From NCBI GenBank assembly GCA_964225135.1, contig CAXQNQ010000249.1, forward strand, positions 1 to 26,978: 26,978 nt of DNA, in the 5' to 3' direction. The number at the start of each line of letters is the position of its first letter. Within the stretch, counting starts at the first letter, position 1. Source of the stretch: AM-2324 sp964225135 (lineage in GTDB: Bacteria; Bacteroidota; Bacteroidia; Chitinophagales; Saprospiraceae). Below the pieces are notes generated by a model that did not search any database, was not told where the DNA came from, and saw only the letters and a program-made list of their open reading frames with translations. The translations under genes and the position numbers were made by a program. Below are positions 23,486 through 26,978 of this stretch, one piece after another.

Positions 23486-26400
23486 ATTGAAGTTGGAATA
23501 CTTCAATCGGACCGTTATTATTACTTAAGATAATTTGATCGCCGGAAGATCCACTAACTTTAATTACCTTACGAGCATCCCCCATTCCAATGAAACCAGT
23601 TTCTTGTTTATCCCAATATTTAAAACCAGTGTCAGTTTTCTTCAATACTGCTCCAATACTTGCATCATATCGCTCTGTTTCCACTTCAACATTATACAGA
23701 TCTCCAACGGTTAGAACCTCTAGTTGACCGTCACCATCTAAGTCGATAAACTCAAAATCTTGTAAAGGTGCCATTTGGCTAGCTGGAGGTAACTGAACCC
23801 AATTAAAGTTTCCTGAGCCATCATTTTCTAAATAAGCACTATGTAATACATCAATTTGTTTATTCAATGCGTTATTTAACCCTTCTCCATAGATATCTTG
23901 TAAACTAGCTGAAGCAAAGGAATGGTAATCTTGAAATTCTTCTGCAATAAATGGCATTTGCTGAGAGGAACATTCCCTACCACGAGTAGGTACATCATAA
24001 TCCTTATAATTGGTACTCAATACTACGTCATATGAACCATTATTATCAAAATCGGTACAATATACTTGAAACTTCTTCTTATCATTCGCTTTAAACTTAG
24101 CATTTAAGCCCAAATTTCCTGCAAATAAATCCATATCTCCATCTCCATCAATATCAGCAGAAGCTAATCCAAACCAAAGTCCTCTAGAATTCTTTAATGA
24201 AGCGTTATTCTGCTGAGTAAAAGTACCTCCATTATTCTCCATTACAATAATTGGCGACCATTCTCCAAGGGTAACTAAATCCTCATCACCATCTCCGTCT
24301 ACATCGGTAAAGGTAGCGGAAGATACTAGGTTATCTAAAGCCATAGTTTGCTTAGAAAAAGTGCCCCCTTGGTTGATTAGCATGAAGGATTCAGGTGCAT
24401 ATGGATATTTTTCTGGAATAAGCCTTCCTCCTACAAATAGATCTAAGTCTCCATCAGCATCTACATCTGATACAGCTACTGCCTGACCCGAAATATTTGT
24501 TCCTTTAGGTAGAGCAGATCTATAGAATACGCCTTGTCCATTATTTATGTAAAGGCGGTCTTCATATAATTGGTGGAATTCTGGAAAATGCGCTCCTCCA
24601 CTAACTACATATAAGTCAAGATCGCCGTCTTGGTCTGCATCAAAAAATGTAGCCCCCGTATCTTCGAAATTCCTGTCTTTAGACCAATTCTGACTACTTG
24701 TTGAAAAAGTACCATCGGAGTTTTGTACATATAACATGGCTGCTTGACCGTATGCTCCCCCAACATAAACATCTTCTAATCCGTCCCCATTGACATCTCC
24801 TTTTGCTGTTGCCGGTCCAACCGTAGATTGAGAATGAGGCAATAGGATTTGCTGCTTATAATCGTCATAACTATCTTCATTATGCACAAAATCCAGCCCA
24901 GCATTAGTCCGTTTAAGTAATGGCTTTTTACTTGGTTTAGTTAAAGGTTCAGCAGAGCTTTGACCATATTCGAAAACATAACTTTGATTGACTTGAAGAT
25001 TTGGATGGGTCGTTATCGTATTATCAGGCCAAGTAATTTGAACCGAGGCTGTAGCATCACTACCCAAACCAAAAATAACCGGTAAATCAATGGCAGAAAT
25101 ATAACCCTTAGCTCTATGTATTTCTGTTAACTGCGTACCAAGCGCTGAAACGACCTCTACTTTAGCACCAATAGCATTTATATTACCTGCTTTTCCTTTA
25201 AGGATAATTTTGATGTAATTGCCTAATTTTTGATCTACAGCTTTACTTTCATACAAGGTCGCTTTGGCTAGCATATTATTGGTCACGAAATCCATATCAC
25301 CATCATTATCAAAATCCGCACTGGCTATTCCATTAGAATTAACACGACCTGTTTTCCACCATTTTTTGGTTTTATTTTCAAATTTAATACCATCCTTGTT
25401 TTTATAAATCTGATTTTCAGAGATTTCACTAGGCACAATTTCTAACAAACCATTGATATCTATTTGGCCAGTGCCATTTGTTGTGGTATTAATATCTTTT
25501 TGAAGATCTCTATAACTAAAGTTTTCCTTAATACCATTGGTTATGATTAAATCCTTATAACCATCTAAATCCATATCAAAGAAAAGCGGCCCCCAACTCC
25601 AATCAGACTTAGCTAAACCGGCATATTGTCCAACCTCACTAAAGGTACCGTTGGAATTATTCATGTTCAGAGTATTGAACATATATTGATTATGGTATCC
25701 ATTGGCTTGAAGATTTCTAAACCTAGCAACATCCATAGAAGCCATATACAGTTTTGAACGATAATGATCATCAGGTGCCATATCTACTACGAACAAATCT
25801 AATTCACCATCATTATTGACATCAGACAACTCATTGCCCATACTGTTATAGGATATGTGTCCTAATCGACGGTGTATATCGTTGGTAAAGGTTTTATCCC
25901 CATTATTGATAAATAATGCATCTGGTTCTTCAAAATCAGAACTGACAAACAAATCCGGATAACCATCCTTGTTTACATCTCCAACAGCAATACCATGGCG
26001 ATAACCGAAGTTATACAGCTTTGCATCTAAGGTTTTATCGACAAACTTACCGTCTATATTTTCAAAGAAAATATCTGTTCTAATTTTTCCAGAAAGAATA
26101 TCTTGCATGTGCTCTCTAGATTGTTTAGTCTTAAAATTCGGATCTGGATGATTCAATAAATACATATCTAGATCACCATCTAAGTCATAATCAAAAAAAG
26201 CAGATTGAATAGAATAGGTCGCAGCATTTAGACCATATTGGGCTGCTGCTTCGGTAAAGGTGTTATCCTTATTATTAATAAATAAGCGATTGGTTCTTTT
26301 ATAAACATCTTTTGATGGACCTGATCTACAAACATAAATATCTAGCCAACCATCTTGATTAATATCTACCATATTGATACCAGTACTCCATCCAATTAGA

Positions 26401-26753
26401 GTAGATATACCAGAGGAAACAGAAATGTCTTCAAATTTTAAATTTCCTTTATTCAGATAGAGCTTATCGCCTACTGAATTACCTCCGAAATAAATATCTG
26501 TGAGCCCGTCATTATTTATATCGCCGACGGCAACTCCTGAACCATTATAAATAAATTCATAGTTCAAATAATTTTCCTCATTTGATTCCACTACATTATT
26601 CTCAAAATCCAGATTAGTATCTGAACTCAGCAATAGATTATATAGATAATCTTGACTAGAATCTTTTTTTGAAGCATAGCTAGATGTATCTGAATCCGAG
26701 GAACAGGATACTAATGAAAATATAAATACGAATGGGATAATATACTTATTCAT
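23484..26753 (-). CDS. FG-GAP/VCBS-repeat lipoprotein with ASPIC/UnbV domain
   Basis: A 1089-residue exported protein of the CRTAC1/UnbV-like group. I place the start at the ATG at 26753; an in-frame TTG six codons earlier would prefix hydrophilic residues to the signal peptide. MNKYIIPFVFIFSLVSC ends in a lipobox with Cys17. Many FG-GAP/VCBS repeats with DxDxDGxxD calcium loops (VGDINNDGLTDIYFGG, ADFDNDGDMDFV) fill about 60-480. The ASPIC/UnbV domain is at about 510-595 (INAIGAKVEV, then HRAKGYISA). A second repeat block (GDVNGDGLEDVYVGG and others) runs from about 615 to 1040. These probably form beta-propellers on the cell surface. Similar proteins often lie near SusC/SusD genes, but none is seen here. 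Function is unknown. It lies downstream of a 5S rRNA gene but is separated from it by a terminator. Confidence 0.92.
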   Translation of the reverse strand: MNKYIIPFVFIFSLVSCSSDSDTSSYASKKDSSQDYLYNLLLSSDTNLDFENNVVESNEENYLNYEFIYNGSGVAVGDINNDGLTDIYFGGNSVGDKLYLNKGNLKFEDISVSSGISTLIGWSTGINMVDINQDGWLDIYVCRSGPSKDVYKRTNRLFINNKDNTFTEAAAQYGLNAATYSIQSAFFDYDLDGDLDMYLLNHPDPNFKTKQSREHMQDILSGKIRTDIFFENIDGKFVDKTLDAKLYNFGYRHGIAVGDVNKDGYPDLFVSSDFEEPDALFINNGDKTFTNDIHRRLGHISYNSMGNELSDVNNDGELDLFVVDMAPDDHYRSKLYMASMDVARFRNLQANGYHNQYMFNTLNMNNSNGTFSEVGQYAGLAKSDWSWGPLFFDMDLDGYKDLIITNGIKENFSYRDLQKDINTTTNGTGQIDINGLLEIVPSEISENQIYKNKDGIKFENKTKKWWKTGRVNSNGIASADFDNDGDMDFVTNNMLAKATLYESKAVDQKLGNYIKIILKGKAGNINAIGAKVEVVSALGTQLTEIHRAKGYISAIDLPVIFGLGSDATASVQITWPDNTITTHPNLQVNQSYVFEYGQSSAEPLTKPSKKPLLKRTNAGLDFVHNEDSYDDYKQQILLPHSQSTVGPATAKGDVNGDGLEDVYVGGAYGQAAMLYVQNSDGTFSTSSQNWSKDRNFEDTGATFFDADQDGDLDLYVVSGGAHFPEFHQLYEDRLYINNGQGVFYRSALPKGTNISGQAVAVSDVDADGDLDLFVGGRLIPEKYPYAPESFMLINQGGTFSKQTMALDNLVSSATFTDVDGDGDEDLVTLGEWSPIIVMENNGGTFTQQNNASLKNSRGLWFGLASADIDGDGDMDLFAGNLGLNAKFKANDKKKFQVYCTDFDNNGSYDVVLSTNYKDYDVPTRGRECSSQQMPFIAEEFQDYHSFASASLQDIYGEGLNNALNKQIDVLHSAYLENDGSGNFNWVQLPPASQMAPLQDFEFIDLDGDGQLEVLTVGDLYNVEVETERYDASIGAVLKKTDTGFKYWDKQETGFIGMGDARKVIKVSGSSGDQIILSNNNGPIEVFQLQ

Positions 26754-26859
26754 AGGTCTATTTTTGGCCAATCACAAAAATCTGCCCAAAAAATAAGTAA
26801 AAAGCATAGAAAAAGAAACAATACTATTATCTAAAATACAGAAGAGTCGGCTATAAACG

Positions 26860-26891
26860 AACAAAGGCCCATTCAAACAAATGAATGGACC
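26860..26891 (-). terminator. Terminator of the rRNA operon
   Basis: Read on the minus strand, GGTCCATTCA (26891-26882) pairs with TGAATGGGCC (26875-26866) over 10 bp, with one G-T pair and a 6-base loop, followed by TTTGTT. It lies just past the 3' end of the 5S rRNA. Confidence 0.75.
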
Positions 26892-26901
26892 TCAGTTATG
26901 T

Positions 26902-26978
26902 GGAGTTGGCAGCGACCTACTCTCCCACCATACGGCAGTACCATCGGCGCTATGGAGCTTAACTTCTCTGTTCGGAAT
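26902..26978 (-). rRNA. rrf: 5S ribosomal RNA, 3' part (5' end outside window)
   Basis: The minus strand reads CCGAACAGAGAAGTTAAGC, then GCGCCGATGGTACTGC, then GGGAGAGTAGGTCGCTGCCA. These are the conserved loop and 3' stem of bacterial 5S rRNA. About 77 bases are present; roughly the first third lies beyond the right edge. It marks the 3' end of an rRNA operon entering from the right. The 3' boundary is set by analogy and may be off by a few bases. Confidence 0.93.

Noticed and set aside
26754..26771. Upstream TTG start for the FG-GAP lipoprotein
   Set aside because: The TTG would add six hydrophilic residues before a perfect lipoprotein signal that begins at the ATG at 26753.
26754..26978. 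Search for a tRNA or a second gene between the lipoprotein and the 5S rRNA
   Set aside because: Only the operon terminator hairpin and AT-rich spacer are present; no cloverleaf arms or open frame of note.

Overview
The window is ordinary-looking chromosomal DNA from an AT-rich member of the Bacteroidota. It most resembles the Saprospiria (Saprospiraceae/Lewinella-like). The grounds are SprB-type adhesin repeats behind a choice-of-anchor-V-like N-terminus, a very long secreted protein ending in a dockerin-like module, a giant FG-GAP/UnbV lipoprotein, Bacteroidota lipoboxes, and two promoters of the form TTG-N19-TAnnTTTG. The lineage is inferred from gene content and style, not from a computed phylogeny.

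Layout, left to right. (1) 1-2310, minus: the first 770 codons of a secreted SprB-repeat protein that runs off the left edge. (2) 2417-3127, plus: a SMUG-type uracil-DNA glycosylase, ending at a terminator shared with the next, convergent operon. (3) 7708-3156, minus: recR, then a glycosyltransferase fused to a sugar-transferase-like half, then an M20 peptidase, then a LOG-family hydrolase, tightly packed. (4) 7868-9536, plus: pyruvate dehydrogenase E2 with a good promoter, then a CoA-binding-fold protein behind a hairpin. (5) 11091-9595, minus: an OmpA-family outer-membrane protein. (6) 13524-11295, minus: ruvX-def-glutamate dehydrogenase operon. (7) 17216-13632, minus: an 1194-residue secreted HYR-like/dockerin-like protein. 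(8) 18025-17480, minus: an unrecognised lipoprotein. (9) 18129-19148, plus: threonine aldolase, convergent with mazG and a DUF151/UVR nuclease-like protein (20599-19150, minus). (10) 20675-20881, plus: a small cysteine-rich membrane protein, convergent with ribA (21527-20916, minus). (11) 21758-22923, plus: cvpA and a pabA/trpG amidotransferase, overlapping by 4 bases. (12) 23388-22924, minus: an unrecognised four-helix membrane protein. (13) 26753-23484, minus: the FG-GAP/UnbV lipoprotein. (14) 26902-26978, minus: the 3' part of a 5S rRNA with its terminator, so an rRNA operon ends at the right edge.

Most genes are housekeeping: DNA repair (uracil glycosylase, RecR, RuvX), central carbon and nitrogen metabolism (E2, glutamate dehydrogenase, threonine aldolase), folate/tryptophan and riboflavin precursors, nucleotide sanitation (MazG) and N-terminal protein processing (Def). 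Four large surface or secreted proteins lie among them. No intergenic stretch exceeds 300 bases; the longest are 17217-17479, 21528-21757 and 11092-11294. I saw no CRISPR array, insertion sequence, phage gene, tRNA or restriction/defence cluster, and no convincing new multi-gene system. The points most worth following are a promoter whose short leader carries a terminator hairpin (17216 gene), a glycosyltransferase fused to a catalytically degenerate sugar transferase, a small NqrM-like cysteine protein, and a haem-type CxxCH motif at the head of a SprB-repeat protein.
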